64,000 bases of DNA from assembly GCA_000719105.1 (NCBI GenBank), contig JODX01000007.1, positions 248,001-312,000 on the forward strand, in the 5' to 3' direction. The notes under the pieces are model-generated. The model was not told the origin of the DNA and did no database searches. It saw only the letters and a list, made by a program, of their open reading frames with translations. Position numbers and translations under genes: made by a program. Below, in pieces: positions 26,857 to 36,386 of this stretch. Position 1 is the stretch's first letter; every line of letters starts with the position of its first letter. The DNA comes from Streptomyces sclerotialus. GTDB taxonomy: Bacteria > Actinomycetota > Actinomycetes > Streptomycetales > Streptomycetaceae.

Positions 26857-27524
26857 AGGTGGTCGACTACGTGCGGCAGGGCAGCGCGGACGGTGCGCTG
26901 GTGGTCTCCGTGCAGCCGGACGACCCTCTGCCGGACATGCTCCTCGCCGCCCGCGTCCCCACGGTGCTGTTCGCACGTCCCGCCCGGACCGCTCCGGTCA
27001 GCTGCGTCGATCTGGACCACTACGCGGGGGGACGCCTGGCCGGAGAGCATCTCCTGGCCCGCGGCTGCCGCCGTATCGCGGTGATCAGCGCGCCGCCGGA
27101 CCTCAGGGCGGGCCGGGAGCGCCTCGCCGGATTCCGCGACGCCCTGGCTCGTGCCGGGCATGACGGCCCTTCCGTGGCCGAGGGTGTCTTCACGCTGGAC
27201 AGCGGGGCGGCGGCCATGACCACGCTGCTGCGGGACCACCCCGACGTGGACGGCGTGTTCGCGGCGAACGACCTGATGGCCCAGGGCGCCTGCCAAGTCC
27301 TGCGGGAGCTGGGCAGGCGCATACCGGAGGACGTCGCCGTCGTCGGGTTCGACGACTCGGGCATCGCCGTGACGTGCCGGCCGCCGCTGACCACCGTGCG
27401 CCAGCCGGTGGAGGACATGGCGGCGGCCATGGCCAGGATGCTGGACGAACAGGTCCAGGGCCCCCGTACCGAACCTCGCACCCTCGTCTTCGAACCGGAA
27501 CTGGTCGTACGCGAGTCCGCCTGA
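26850..27524 (+). pseudogene. LacI-family regulator, C-terminal remnant lacking HTH
   Basis: The sugar-binding domain of a LacI-type repressor without its DNA-binding part. It starts at about residue 110 of a normal protein (QVVDYVRQGSADGALVVSV) and is intact to the end (DLDHYAGGRLAGEHLLARGC, DGVFAANDLMAQGACQVLRE, then RQPVEDMAAAMARMLDEQV). An ATG-like start in the preceding decarboxylase sequence at 26823 could allow translation of a HTH-less protein. Its original target may have been the adjacent GH1/ABC importer genes, now left to other control. Confidence 0.78.
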
Positions 27525-27559
27525 TCCGGTGTGCCTTCCGCCGAGTGGGGCCAGCGCGG

Positions 27560-28915
27560 TCAGGCGTGGGACTCCCGGTGGGCACGGATGATCTCCGCGT
27601 AGCGCAGGCCGCTGGTCTTGAGGGTGCGGGTCTGGGTCCCGTAGTCGACGTGGACGAGGCCGAAGCGCTTGTCGTAGCCGTAGGCCCACTCGAAGTTGTC
27701 GAGGAGGGACCAGACGTAGTAGCCGGCCAGCGGCGCACCCTTGCGGACCGCCCGGGCGCAGGCGCTCACGTGCTCCTCCAGGTAGCGGGTGCGGCCGGGG
27801 TCGTGGACGGCGCCGTCGGGCGAGACGGTGTCCGGGAACGCGGAGCCGTTCTCGGTGACGTACAGCTTGCGGACCCCGTAGTCGTCGGTCAGGCGCAGCA
27901 GCAGGGCCTCCAGGCCCCCGGCGTCGATCTGCCAGTCCATGCCGGTGCGCGGTACGTCGGGCAGCCGGACCTCACGGGCGTACGGGACGGGACCCTGGGG
28001 GTCGTCGGTGACGGTCGCCGGGAAGTAGTAGTTGAGGCCGTGCCAGTCGAGGGGCGCGGCGATCGTGTCCAGGTCGCCGGGGCGCTCCGGCAGCTCCACG
28101 CCGTACAGCTCGCGCATGTCGGCGGGGAAGCCGCGGCCGTACACGGGATCGAGCCACCACCGGTTGGTGTGGCCGTCCAGGCGGGTGGCCGCCGCGATGT
28201 CCTCCGGGCGGCTCGAGGCGGCCTCGACGGTGGAGTGGTTGGTGACCAGGCCGATCTGCGCCCCCGGGGCCGCCGCGCGGACCGCCTGGGTGGTGAGGCC
28301 GTGGGCGAGCAGCAGGTGGTACGAGGCGTGCACGGCGGCGGTCAGATCGGTCAGGCCGGGTGCCATGCGGCCCTCCAGGTGGCCGATCCAGCCGGAGCAG
28401 AGCGGTTCGTTGAGGGTGGCCCACCGGGTGACGCGGTCACCGAGGCGGGCGGCGACCACGGAGGCGTAGTCGGCGAGGTGTTCGGCGGTGTCGCGTACGG
28501 TCCAGCCGCCGCGGTCCTGGAGGGCCTGGGGCAGGTCCCAGTGGTAGAGGGTGATGTTGGGGGTGATGCCGGCGTCGAGGAGGGCGTCGACGAGGCGGTC
28601 GTAGAAGTCGAGGCCGGCCGCGTTGACCGGTCCGTCTCCGGCGGGCCTCACGCGGGGCCAGGCGACGGACATGCGGTAGGCGTCGGTGCCGAGCCGTTTC
28701 ATCAGGGCGATGTCCTCGGGCCACCGGTGGTAGTGGTCGCAGGCCACGTCACCGTGGTCGTCGCCTGCGACCTTGCCCGGGGTGTGGGAGAAGGTGTCCC
28801 AGATCGACGGTGCCCGGCCGTCCTCGGCGACGGCGCCCTCGATCTGGTAGGCGGAGGTGGCCGTGCCCCAGGCGAAGTCGGCGGGGAAGGCGGCGAGGTC
28901 GAGCGATTCGGACAC
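27560..28915 (-). CDS. GH1 beta-glucosidase
   Basis: A 451-residue family 1 glycoside hydrolase, cytoplasmic, splitting beta-glucosides such as imported oligosaccharides. It begins with the typical [19 protein letters not shown]; the acid/base glutamate is in ATLNEPLC and the nucleophile in [10 protein letters not shown]. The C-terminal [20 protein letters not shown] closes the barrel. The GTG at 28915 has AGAGAGG upstream. It is the last gene of the importer operon (binding protein, two permeases, hydrolase), the same layout as cebEFG-bglC, though the regulator here is a ROK protein. Confidence 0.94.
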   Translation of the reverse strand: MSESLDLAAFPADFAWGTATSAYQIEGAVAEDGRAPSIWDTFSHTPGKVAGDDHGDVACDHYHRWPEDIALMKRLGTDAYRMSVAWPRVRPAGDGPVNAAGLDFYDRLVDALLDAGITPNITLYHWDLPQALQDRGGWTVRDTAEHLADYASVVAARLGDRVTRWATLNEPLCSGWIGHLEGRMAPGLTDLTAAVHASYHLLLAHGLTTQAVRAAAPGAQIGLVTNHSTVEAASSRPEDIAAATRLDGHTNRWWLDPVYGRGFPADMRELYGVELPERPGDLDTIAAPLDWHGLNYYFPATVTDDPQGPVPYAREVRLPDVPRTGMDWQIDAGGLEALLLRLTDDYGVRKLYVTENGSAFPDTVSPDGAVHDPGRTRYLEEHVSACARAVRKGAPLAGYYVWSLLDNFEWAYGYDKRFGLVHVDYGTQTRTLKTSGLRYAEIIRAHRESHA

Positions 28916-28931
28916 GGAGGGCCTCTCTGGA

Positions 28932-28973
28932 GTGAGCGGGCTGCAGCGAGCGGGCTGCAGTGAGCGGGTGAGG
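28932..28973. repeat. 14-base tandem repeat in the importer operon
   Basis: Two copies of G(T/C)GAGCGGGCTGCA followed by a partial third, in the gap between the second permease and the GH1 gene. It may form a weak structure that sets relative expression, or be a replication slippage product. Confidence 0.6.
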
Positions 28974-28998
28974 GCGGGGTGCCGGTGGTGCCCGGCGG

Positions 28999-29928
28999 CT
29001 ACTTGACGGCGCCGGCCATGAGGCCGGCGACGAGGTAGCGCTGGAGGAGCAGGAAGCCGGCGACGACGGGCAGGCTGACGACGAGTGAGGCGGCCATGAT
29101 CTGGTTCCAGTACACGTCGTTCTGGGTGGAGTAGCCCTGGAGGCCGACGGCGAGGGTGCGGGTGGTCTCGTTGGTCATGACGGAGGCGAAGAGGACCTCG
29201 CCCCAGGCGGTCATGAACGCGTAGACGGCGACGGCGACGATGCCGGGGAGCGCCGCGGGCACGATGACCCGGAACAGCGCGCCGAGCGGCCCGCAGCCGT
29301 CCACCTTGGCCGCCTCGTCGAGGTCTCTGGGCACCCCGTCGAAGTATCCGATCAGCATCCAGATGGAGAAGGGCAGCGAGAAGGTGAGGTAGGTGAGGAT
29401 CAGGCCGCCGCGGGAGCCGAAGAGCGCGATCCCGGTGGCGTTGCCGATGTTGACGTAGATGAGGAACAGCGGCAGCAGGAAGAGGATGCCGGGGAACATC
29501 TGCGTCGACAGGACGGTGACCGTGAAGACACGCTTGCCGCGGAAGGGGTAGCGGCTGACCGCGTAGGCCGCGAACACGGCGATGGTGACGGAGCAGACGG
29601 TCGCCGCGCCGGCCACGATCAGCGAGTTCATGAAGTAGTCGGCCAGCGGCACCGTGTCCCAGATGTCGACGTACGGGCGGACGGTGAGGCCCGAGGGGAT
29701 CCAGGAGAACTTCCCCGACACGTCCTCCAGCGGCTTCAGCGAGCTGGAGATCATCACGTACACCGGCAGCAGCACGAAGACGGCGAGCAGGGTCAGGAAG
29801 ATCCGCCGGCTCCACAGGAAGGACCGCGGGGCGGCCATCGGGGAGCGGGGCTGCCGGACGGCCCGGGGCTGCCGGACGGCCGGGCCAGGCGTCGGTGGCC
29901 TCCCTACGGCTGTGCTGGTGCTAGGCAT
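28999..29928 (-). CDS. ABC sugar permease, MalG type
   Basis: A 309-residue inner-membrane permease with six predicted helices. The EAA loop that docks the ATPase reads [22 protein letters not shown] proline/arginine-rich N-terminal tail carries a short duplicated RQPR motif caused by a 17-base direct repeat in the DNA. It overlaps the upstream permease gene by eight bases. No ATPase gene is present in the operon, so a shared MsiK-type ATPase encoded elsewhere is expected, as is usual in this genus. Confidence 0.92.
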   Translation of the reverse strand: MPSTSTAVGRPPTPGPAVRQPRAVRQPRSPMAAPRSFLWSRRIFLTLLAVFVLLPVYVMISSSLKPLEDVSGKFSWIPSGLTVRPYVDIWDTVPLADYFMNSLIVAGAATVCSVTIAVFAAYAVSRYPFRGKRVFTVTVLSTQMFPGILFLLPLFLIYVNIGNATGIALFGSRGGLILTYLTFSLPFSIWMLIGYFDGVPRDLDEAAKVDGCGPLGALFRVIVPAALPGIVAVAVYAFMTAWGEVLFASVMTNETTRTLAVGLQGYSTQNDVYWNQIMAASLVVSLPVVAGFLLLQRYLVAGLMAGAVK

Positions 29929-30937
29929 CGGTGGCCTTCCTTCCCCGGGAGGTGAACCAGAGGTAGACGCCCGTCACCACGAGCAGGAACAGGAGCAGCA
30001 GCACCGACATCGCGGAGCCCGTCCCGAAGTTCCAGGTCTGGAACGAGGACTGGTAGATGTGGAGGGAGATCAGGTCCGCGGCTTCCGGCGCCGCCTTGCC
30101 GAACAGGACGAAGGGGGTGTTGAAGTCGTTGAAGGTCCACAGGAACAGCACCAGGACGAGCACCTGGTTGACGGGGCGCAGCGCCGGCAGGGTGATGCGG
30201 CGGACCTGCTGCCAGACGCCCGCGCCGTCGAGGGCGGCGGCCTCGTAGATGTCCTTCGGGATGTTCTGGAGCCCGGCCATGAGGGTGAGGAAGGCGAAGG
30301 GCCAGCCCTTCCACACCGAGACGACGAGCAGGGCGATGAAGCTGTTGTCGCCGATCAGCCAGAACGGAGCGCTGTCGCTGAGGCCGAGCTGGTCGTGCAG
30401 CACATGGTTCACCAGGCCGTTGTCCCGCTGGAACATGAACGCCCAGGTGATGACGGCGGCGTAGACGGGCAGTGCGTACGGCACCAGGAAGAGCGTGCGC
30501 AGGATGCCTCTGCCGCGGAAGGTCTCCTGCATGAAGATCGCCGCGGCCGCTCCGAGCAGCCAGCACAGGCCGACAGAGAGGACGGTGAACAGGCAGGTGG
30601 TGAGGAAGGAACTCAGCAGCGCCTTGCCGACGGGGGCGTCGAAGTCGACCGCCAGGGAGAAGTTGTCGAGGCCGGCCCAGGGCGCGGTGCCCCAGTCGCG
30701 GATGTAGAACTGGGTCAGCTCCTTGAAGCTGACGACGATGCCGATCACCATCGGCACCAGGTGGACCAGTAGTTCGAGCAGCAGTGCGGGGAGCAGCAGC
30801 AGGTACGGCAGTCCGACGCGGCGCAGCCGCCCCGGGCGGCGCTTGCGCGGTGCCGCCCCGGGGTCGTCCTTCCGTGCCGTCCGCTCGCCTGCGCTGAGGG
30901 CAGCGGTGGTGGTGGTCATGGCGGTGTCCGTGCTCAC
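29921..30937 (-). CDS. ABC sugar permease, MalF type
   Basis: A 338-residue permease with an N-terminal basic stretch (APRKRRPGRLRRVG) before the first helix and the EAA-loop text LQNIPKDIYEAAALDGAG. The GTG at 30937 overlaps the binding-protein stop by four bases, favouring translational coupling; an ATG at 30919 (MTTTTAALS) is an alternative. With the MalG-type partner it forms the channel that carries a beta-glucoside or similar oligosaccharide. Confidence 0.9.
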   Translation of the reverse strand: MSTDTAMTTTTAALSAGERTARKDDPGAAPRKRRPGRLRRVGLPYLLLLPALLLELLVHLVPMVIGIVVSFKELTQFYIRDWGTAPWAGLDNFSLAVDFDAPVGKALLSSFLTTCLFTVLSVGLCWLLGAAAAIFMQETFRGRGILRTLFLVPYALPVYAAVITWAFMFQRDNGLVNHVLHDQLGLSDSAPFWLIGDNSFIALLVVSVWKGWPFAFLTLMAGLQNIPKDIYEAAALDGAGVWQQVRRITLPALRPVNQVLVLVLFLWTFNDFNTPFVLFGKAAPEAADLISLHIYQSSFQTWNFGTGSAMSVLLLLFLLVVTGVYLWFTSRGRKATDA

Positions 30938-32250
30938 TTGTTGGGCATCTGCTGCTGGGCCTTCTCCAGCTCGGCCCGCACCGACTCGGTGGTCACGGCA
31001 CGGCCGGCGGCGGCGTCGGCGAAGAGGTTCTTCACGGCGGTGCCGACGACGGTCTCGAACTGCGACTCCTCGGGGACCTGCGGCAGTGCGGTGGCACTGG
31101 TGGCGAGGGTGTCCCTGAGCACGGCGACCGCCGGGGCGCTGAAGGCCGGGTCCTGCTGGGCGGCCTTGACCGGAGGTATGGAGCCGTACGCCTTGTTCAG
31201 GACGACCTGCTCCTCGTCGCTGGTCATGAACTTCACGAACTTCTTGGCGCCGTCGATGTTCTTGGTGTTCTTGAAGACGGCCATGTTGATGCCGGCGACC
31301 ATGGAGTTGGTGGCCTTGCCCCGGCCGGGCTCGCCGGACTGCACGGGGGCGGGAGCGACGCCCCACTCGTCCTCGCTCATGCCCTGCGTCTTGAAGGTGG
31401 CCGACGCGGTCTGCCACAGCACCATGGCCGTCTTGTCCTTGGCGAAGTCGCTCAGGGACTGGTTCTGCGCGTACTCGGCGTTGCCCGGCGCGATGACCTT
31501 GTCCTCGGCCATCAGGTCGACGTACTGCTTCACCGCCGCCACGGCACCGTCGGAGGTGAAGTCGGCCTTGCCGTCAGGGGTGAAGAAGTCCGCCCCGTGC
31601 TGCTTGGCGAGGACGAAGACCTGGTGGATGTTGTTCGACAGGTTGGAGCCCTCGGCGCCGAGTCCCCACTTGCCGTCCTTGGAGAGCTTCCTTCCGGTCT
31701 CGGCCAGCTCCTCCCAGGTCGCCGGCGGCTTCTCGATGCCGGCGTCGGCGAACATCTTCTTGTTGTAGTAGAGCGCGTAGGCCATGGAGTACAGCGGCAC
31801 GGCGGCCGGGTCCTGGCCCTGGACGCCGGTGGAGCCGAGCGCGGACTCCAGGAAGCGGTCCTTGCCGCCGATCGCCTCGAAGTTCTTCGCGTCCCAGGGC
31901 AGCAGGGCGCCGCTGGCCTGGAGCGACGCACTCCAGGTGTTGCCGATGTTGAGGACGTCGGGGCCCTGGCCGGAGGTGGTGGCGGTGAGGATGCGGTTGA
32001 GGAGGTCGCTCCAGGGCACGACCTCGAGCTTCACCTCGATGCCGGTCCGCTTCTCGAACTTGTCGAGTTCCGGCTGGAGGACCTTCTTGTCCACCTCCAG
32101 GTTCGCGCCCTGGTTGGAGGCCCAGTACGTGAGCGTCTTCGGCTGCTCGTTGGACCCCTCCGAGCCGGAGGTCCCGCCGCCGCAGGCCGCCGCGGTGAGA
32201 ACGAACGAAAGGGTGACGGCACCGACGGCCGCGGCTCTGATTCTGCGCAT
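30934..32250 (-). CDS. ABC sugar-binding lipoprotein
   Basis: A 438-residue extracellular solute-binding protein of family 1. The signal peptide MRRIRAAAVGAVTLSFVLTAAAC ends in the lipidated cysteine. The mature part shows the usual hinge and ligand regions (QGPDVLNIGNTWSASLQASG; AVPLYSMAYALYYNKKMFADAG). It is the first gene of the importer operon. The ATG at 32250 has CTGGAG close upstream. The attached GH1 gene suggests a beta-linked gluco-oligosaccharide, but the residues do not settle the ligand. Confidence 0.92.
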   Translation of the reverse strand: MRRIRAAAVGAVTLSFVLTAAACGGGTSGSEGSNEQPKTLTYWASNQGANLEVDKKVLQPELDKFEKRTGIEVKLEVVPWSDLLNRILTATTSGQGPDVLNIGNTWSASLQASGALLPWDAKNFEAIGGKDRFLESALGSTGVQGQDPAAVPLYSMAYALYYNKKMFADAGIEKPPATWEELAETGRKLSKDGKWGLGAEGSNLSNNIHQVFVLAKQHGADFFTPDGKADFTSDGAVAAVKQYVDLMAEDKVIAPGNAEYAQNQSLSDFAKDKTAMVLWQTASATFKTQGMSEDEWGVAPAPVQSGEPGRGKATNSMVAGINMAVFKNTKNIDGAKKFVKFMTSDEEQVVLNKAYGSIPPVKAAQQDPAFSAPAVAVLRDTLATSATALPQVPEESQFETVVGTAVKNLFADAAAGRAVTTESVRAELEKAQQQMPNK

Positions 32251-32445
32251 GACTCCAGAGGCCTTCCGGGAAGTGGCGGATGCGGAATCGCCCGCGGGAG
32301 CCGAGGCCGGAGCAGCGCCCCGCATGCCGACCCTGTAGCCCCCCACGGCTTAATTTAGGATGTGAGTTAAACCTCAAGCGAAGGTCGCGTCAAGGGCTCC
32401 GCCCCATGTAGGTTGCGAGAAGGACTTCGGAACGAGGGGGCAGGG
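32251..32445. promoter_or_regulatory. Divergent promoter region, importer operon / ROK regulator
   Basis: About 195 bases. Near 32350-32372 is a short A/T-rich island (TTAATTTAGG, then GAGTTAAACC) that stands out from the GC-rich surroundings and is the likely promoter and operator core. The ROK protein is the obvious candidate to bind it. Confidence 0.5.
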
Positions 32446-33804
32446 GTGAGAGTGCGCAACGGCCGTACAGTGCGTGACCTGCGACGGGAGAACCGCACCG
32501 CGGTATTGCAACGGTTGTATTTCGACGGGCCGCTCAGCCGGTTCTCGCTGGGGCCGGCCACCGGGCTGAGTTCGGGCTCGGTGAGCAACGTGGTCTCCGA
32601 GCTGGTCGCCGAAGGACTGGTCGAGGAGGCCGGCAGCGTCGACTCGGCCGGCGGCCGGCCCCGCACACTGCTGCGCATCAGCGCACAGAGCGGTTACCTC
32701 ATAGGCGTCGACATCGGCGAGACACGGGTACGGATCGAACTCTTCGACCTCGCCCTCACCGAGCTGGCCCGGACCGAGAAACCGCTGGAGACCGACGGCC
32801 CGAACCGCCTCGACCGCTACGACGTCGGCGTCGTCCTGACGCATCTGCGCGAGGGCATCCCCGAGGTGCTGGACGAGGCCGGCATCGCGGCGGAGCGGCT
32901 GCTCGGCGTCGGGATCGGGGTGCCGGGCATCGTCGCCAGGACCCCGGAGGACGGCGCCGTCGTGCACGGCCAGACGATCGGCTGGGACGCCGTCCCCCTG
33001 GAGCGGCTGCTGCGCGAGGCCCGCCTGCTGCCCGACACCGTGCCGTACTACATCGACAACGGCGCCAAGACGCTCGGGCAGGCGGAGATGTGGTTCGGCG
33101 CCGGGCGCGGCGCACAGAGCGCGGCCGTGGTGCTCTTCGGCTCCGGCGTCGGCGCCTGCGTCGTCAGCGGCGACATGGGTCCGGGCCGGGCCGTGGAGTG
33201 GGGGCACCTGACGGTACGGGTACGCGGGCGCCGGTGCCGCTGCGGCGCCCAGGGCTGCCTGGAGGCGTACGCGGGCGCGGAGGCACTGCTCCAGCGCTGG
33301 GCGGAGGCGGGCGGGCAGCCGCCCGCGGGCGCGGACGAGGAGACGGCGCTGACCGCGATGCTCGCGGCCGCGTACCCGGATCCGGGGACGGGTTCGAATT
33401 CGGGTTCGGGTTCGGGTTCGGACGGAACGGGGACCGCTCCGGAACCCGACGCCACTGCCCTGGCCGTCCTCGAGGAGACCGCCGAGTACCTCGGCGCGGG
33501 GTTCTCCGACCTGATCAACCTCTTCCAGCCCGAACGCATCCTGGTCGGCGGCTGGGCCGGACTCCAGCTCGGCCGGCGCTTCCTGGACTCGGTGACGGCC
33601 CACGCCACCGCGTACGCCCTGACCTACCCCGCCGCCCGCGTCCGCATCGACCTCGGCACCCTGGGACCGGACGCCGTCACCGTGGGCGCGGCGATCCTGC
33701 CGCTCGCCGACTTCTTCGCACGGGGCGGCCGGCCCGAAGAGGCCGAACCGGTGGAACCGGACCCGGCGTGGCGGACGGCACTGCGGGAGCGCTCGGTGCA
33801 GTGA
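32446..33804 (+). CDS. ROK-family regulator
   Basis: A 452-residue ROK protein with an N-terminal winged helix (SRFSLGPATGLSSGSVSNVV) and a sugar-kinase-like domain. The kinase part has the phosphate motif VDIGETRVRIELFDL, the GIGVPGIVAR stretch and the zinc site CRCGAQGCLEAY. The active-site text is YIDNGAKTLGQAEMWFGAGRG, altered from the usual ENDANAA, so it may only sense sugar. A Gly-Ser run near residue 320 comes from a hexanucleotide repeat. The GTG at 32446 has a GAGGGGGCAGG site upstream. It probably represses the divergent importer operon. Confidence 0.88.
   Translation: MRVRNGRTVRDLRRENRTAVLQRLYFDGPLSRFSLGPATGLSSGSVSNVVSELVAEGLVEEAGSVDSAGGRPRTLLRISAQSGYLIGVDIGETRVRIELFDLALTELARTEKPLETDGPNRLDRYDVGVVLTHLREGIPEVLDEAGIAAERLLGVGIGVPGIVARTPEDGAVVHGQTIGWDAVPLERLLREARLLPDTVPYYIDNGAKTLGQAEMWFGAGRGAQSAAVVLFGSGVGACVVSGDMGPGRAVEWGHLTVRVRGRRCRCGAQGCLEAYAGAEALLQRWAEAGGQPPAGADEETALTAMLAAAYPDPGTGSNSGSGSGSDGTGTAPEPDATALAVLEETAEYLGAGFSDLINLFQPERILVGGWAGLQLGRRFLDSVTAHATAYALTYPAARVRIDLGTLGPDAVTVGAAILPLADFFARGGRPEEAEPVEPDPAWRTALRERSVQ
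33389..33421 (+). repeat. GGGTTC hexanucleotide repeat inside the ROK gene
   Basis: About five imperfect copies of GGGTTC code for the flexible GSNSGSGSGS run. Copy changes of six bases keep the frame and would only lengthen or shorten the linker. Confidence 0.7.
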
Positions 33805-33816
33805 GCGGAGCGGCGC

Positions 33817-33845
33817 CTGCCGCCCCGGCGGAGCTCCGGCGGCAG
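33817..33845. terminator. Hairpin between ROK and GH3 genes
   Basis: CTGCCGCC and GGCGGCAG pair around a 13-base loop, in the gap between convergent genes, so it can stop transcription in both directions. A second self-complementary stretch, CCGGCCGCGGCCGG, follows at about 33850. Confidence 0.6.
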
Positions 33846-33916
33846 CCGGACCGGCCGCGGCCGGCGGCTTCTGCCGCCGGGGAAGGGACCCACGCACGCG
33901 CCGAACGCCGCACCCC

Positions 33917-36352
33917 TCAGGGGCCGCCGACCGTCACCAGCCCCTCCCACCGCATGTCCCCCGCCGACCTGCCCACCATGAGCCGGTAGGGGCCGGGCTC
34001 CGTGGCCCAGCCGTGGTCCGCCTCCGACCAGTGCCGCACGGCGCGCGGGCCCACCACCACCTCGGCACTCGCCGTCCGGCCCGCTTCCGCCCGCACGGCC
34101 GCGTACCCGGCGAACCAGCGCACCGGACGGTCCACCGCCGAATCGGGTCGGGCCAGATAGACCTGTACGACCTCGCGCCCGGCGCGGGTGCCGGTGTTGC
34201 GTACCGTCACCCGGACGGTGAACGGCTCGCCCGCCGCGACGTGTGCGGGGGCCTGCACGGCCAGGTACTCCCACGTCGTGTAGCCGAGTCCGTGGCCGAA
34301 CCAGTAGGCGGGCTCGCGTCCGGCCCGCAGCCACGCCCGGTGGCCGATGTGCAGGCCCTCGGCGTAGTCGAGCCGGCCGTCGACCGGCCGGGTGCGGGTG
34401 ACGGGCGCGTCCGCCAGGGACGCCGCCCAGGTGGTGGGAAGCCGGCCGCCTGGCTCGGCGAGGCCGAACAGGACGTCGGCCAGCCCCGCGCCGGCCTCCT
34501 GTCCCGGGAACCAGGTGAGCAGCACGGCGCCCGCCTCCCGGCGCCAGGGCAGCTCGACCGGGCCGCCGCTGTTGACGACCACGACCGTACGCGGATTCGC
34601 CGCGGCCACCGCGCGGACCAGCTCGTCCTGGTGCCCGTCGAGCGACAGTCCGGTGCGGTCGTACCCCTCGGTCTCGCTGTGCTCGGTGGTGCCGACGACC
34701 ACGATCGCGGCGTCGGCGTCCCGGGCCGCCCGCACCGCGTCCTCCAGCGCGGTCGCCGGGTCAGGTTCCGGCGGCGCCGCGGTGACGACGGTGGCACGTC
34801 CGCGGCCGGGCACCAGTTCACGCCGGGCCACCACGTGCACGGGTCGTCTCTTGGAGGTCAGTACCGTCCGCGCCGTGTGCACGGGCGGGTTGACGTGGAC
34901 GACGGCCGGGTCGTCGGTGTCACCGGGGAACTCCCCGTCCAGGAGCGTGCGGCCGTCGACGGTGAGCGTCAGGCGTCCGAAGCCCCCGACACCGAACGTC
35001 CACTCTCCCGACCGACGGGGATGCAGCACCGCGCCGATCTCCACCGTGTGGGCGCCGGGAGGCAGGTCGGGCTCCAGCTGCCGGCCCGAGAACCGGTGCT
35101 CCGCGTACAGCTCCCGCCCCGCCGCGTCCAGCACCCGCAGCAGCACGCCGGGGGCACCCGACTCCGGGTCGGTGCACCGGTCGGTGTCGAGGGGGGCGGG
35201 CAAGGAATCCGGTGCCGGGCCGGGCTCGTACACCACCCGGGCCCGCCCCCGCAGCCGGGCCCGGACGCCGGCCAGCGGGGTGACCACGTCGGAGCAGAAG
35301 ACGCCCGCGCTGCCGCCGCCCTGGACGCGCGGGGACGCGGCGTGCACGCCGACGACCGCGACGGTGGACAGCCCGGCGGGGTCGAGCGGCAGGACGCCGC
35401 TGTTGCGCAGCAGGACAGAACCGGCACCGACGGCGCGGCGCAGCAGCGCCCGGGTGTCACGGGACGCCGTCGCCCGCACCCGGCGCGGGCGCCACGGTTC
35501 CAGCGCGCCCACACGGCCGGCGAGCCGGAGCAGCCGCCGTACCTTTTCGTCGACCGCCTCCTCGGCGACCAGGCCGTCCTTCACCGCCCGCACCAGCGCC
35601 GCGCCCCAGGGACTGTCCGGGCCGGGCATCGCCAGGTCGAGGGCGGCGTGACCGGTCTCCTCGGTGGTGCGCACGGCCGCCCAGTCGGAGACGGCGACCC
35701 CGTCGAATCCCCACTCGTCCTTGAGGGGTCGCGCCAGGAGCGGGCTGGCCGTCATGGCCGTGCCGCCGACGGCGTTGTAGCCCGCCATGACCAGCCACAC
35801 CCCGGCCTCGACGGCCGCCTCGAAGGGTGCGAGGTACACCTCGCGCAGGGTGCGTTCGGACGCCCGGACGTCGACGGTCAGCCGGTCGGTCTCGGAGTCG
35901 TTGCCGACGTAGTGCTTGGCGGTGGCCGCCACCCCGAGGGCCTGGATCCCCCGGATGAGCGCGGCTCCGGTACGGCCGGTCAGTTCCGGGTCCTCGGAGA
36001 AGCACTCGAAGTGCCGGCCGCCCAGCGGACTGCGGTGGAGGTTGAGCGTGGGGGCCAGCACCACGTCGACGCCCTTGCGGGCGGCCTCGGTGGCGAGCAG
36101 GCCCCCGAGCCGCTCCACCAGCTCCTCGTCCCACATCGCGCCCAGGGCGGAGGCGGAGGGCAGCAGGACCGAGGTGCGCCGCTCGTCCCATGCCTCGCCC
36201 CGCACCCCGGCGGGCCCGTCCGAGGTCACCATCTCCCGCAGCCCGATCCCCGGCTCACCGGCGGTGCGCCAGGTCGTCGCGCCGGTGAGCAGGCGCACCT
36301 TCTGTTCGAGACTCAGCCTGCCGATGAGCCGATCGAGTGTCTCGTCGTCCAT
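33917..36352 (-). CDS. GH3 beta-glucosidase with PA14 insert
   Basis: An 811-residue family 3 glycosidase without signal peptide. The barrel domain carries KHYVGNDSETDR and the nucleophile aspartate in GVAVSDWAAVRTTEE (about residue 223). A PA14-type module (about residues 390-510, ending FGRLTLTVDGRTLLDG) is inserted in the second domain, and a fibronectin III-like domain closes the protein. This arrangement is common in enzymes attacking substituted beta-glucosides or saponins. It lies alone, convergent with the ROK gene, and probably works with the GH1 enzyme in the cytoplasm. Confidence 0.93.
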   Translation of the reverse strand: MDDETLDRLIGRLSLEQKVRLLTGATTWRTAGEPGIGLREMVTSDGPAGVRGEAWDERRTSVLLPSASALGAMWDEELVERLGGLLATEAARKGVDVVLAPTLNLHRSPLGGRHFECFSEDPELTGRTGAALIRGIQALGVAATAKHYVGNDSETDRLTVDVRASERTLREVYLAPFEAAVEAGVWLVMAGYNAVGGTAMTASPLLARPLKDEWGFDGVAVSDWAAVRTTEETGHAALDLAMPGPDSPWGAALVRAVKDGLVAEEAVDEKVRRLLRLAGRVGALEPWRPRRVRATASRDTRALLRRAVGAGSVLLRNSGVLPLDPAGLSTVAVVGVHAASPRVQGGGSAGVFCSDVVTPLAGVRARLRGRARVVYEPGPAPDSLPAPLDTDRCTDPESGAPGVLLRVLDAAGRELYAEHRFSGRQLEPDLPPGAHTVEIGAVLHPRRSGEWTFGVGGFGRLTLTVDGRTLLDGEFPGDTDDPAVVHVNPPVHTARTVLTSKRRPVHVVARRELVPGRGRATVVTAAPPEPDPATALEDAVRAARDADAAIVVVGTTEHSETEGYDRTGLSLDGHQDELVRAVAAANPRTVVVVNSGGPVELPWRREAGAVLLTWFPGQEAGAGLADVLFGLAEPGGRLPTTWAASLADAPVTRTRPVDGRLDYAEGLHIGHRAWLRAGREPAYWFGHGLGYTTWEYLAVQAPAHVAAGEPFTVRVTVRNTGTRAGREVVQVYLARPDSAVDRPVRWFAGYAAVRAEAGRTASAEVVVGPRAVRHWSEADHGWATEPGPYRLMVGRSAGDMRWEGLVTVGGP

Positions 36353-36386
36353 TCAGGCCCACTTTCTGCTTTGGCGGCCGGCCGGG

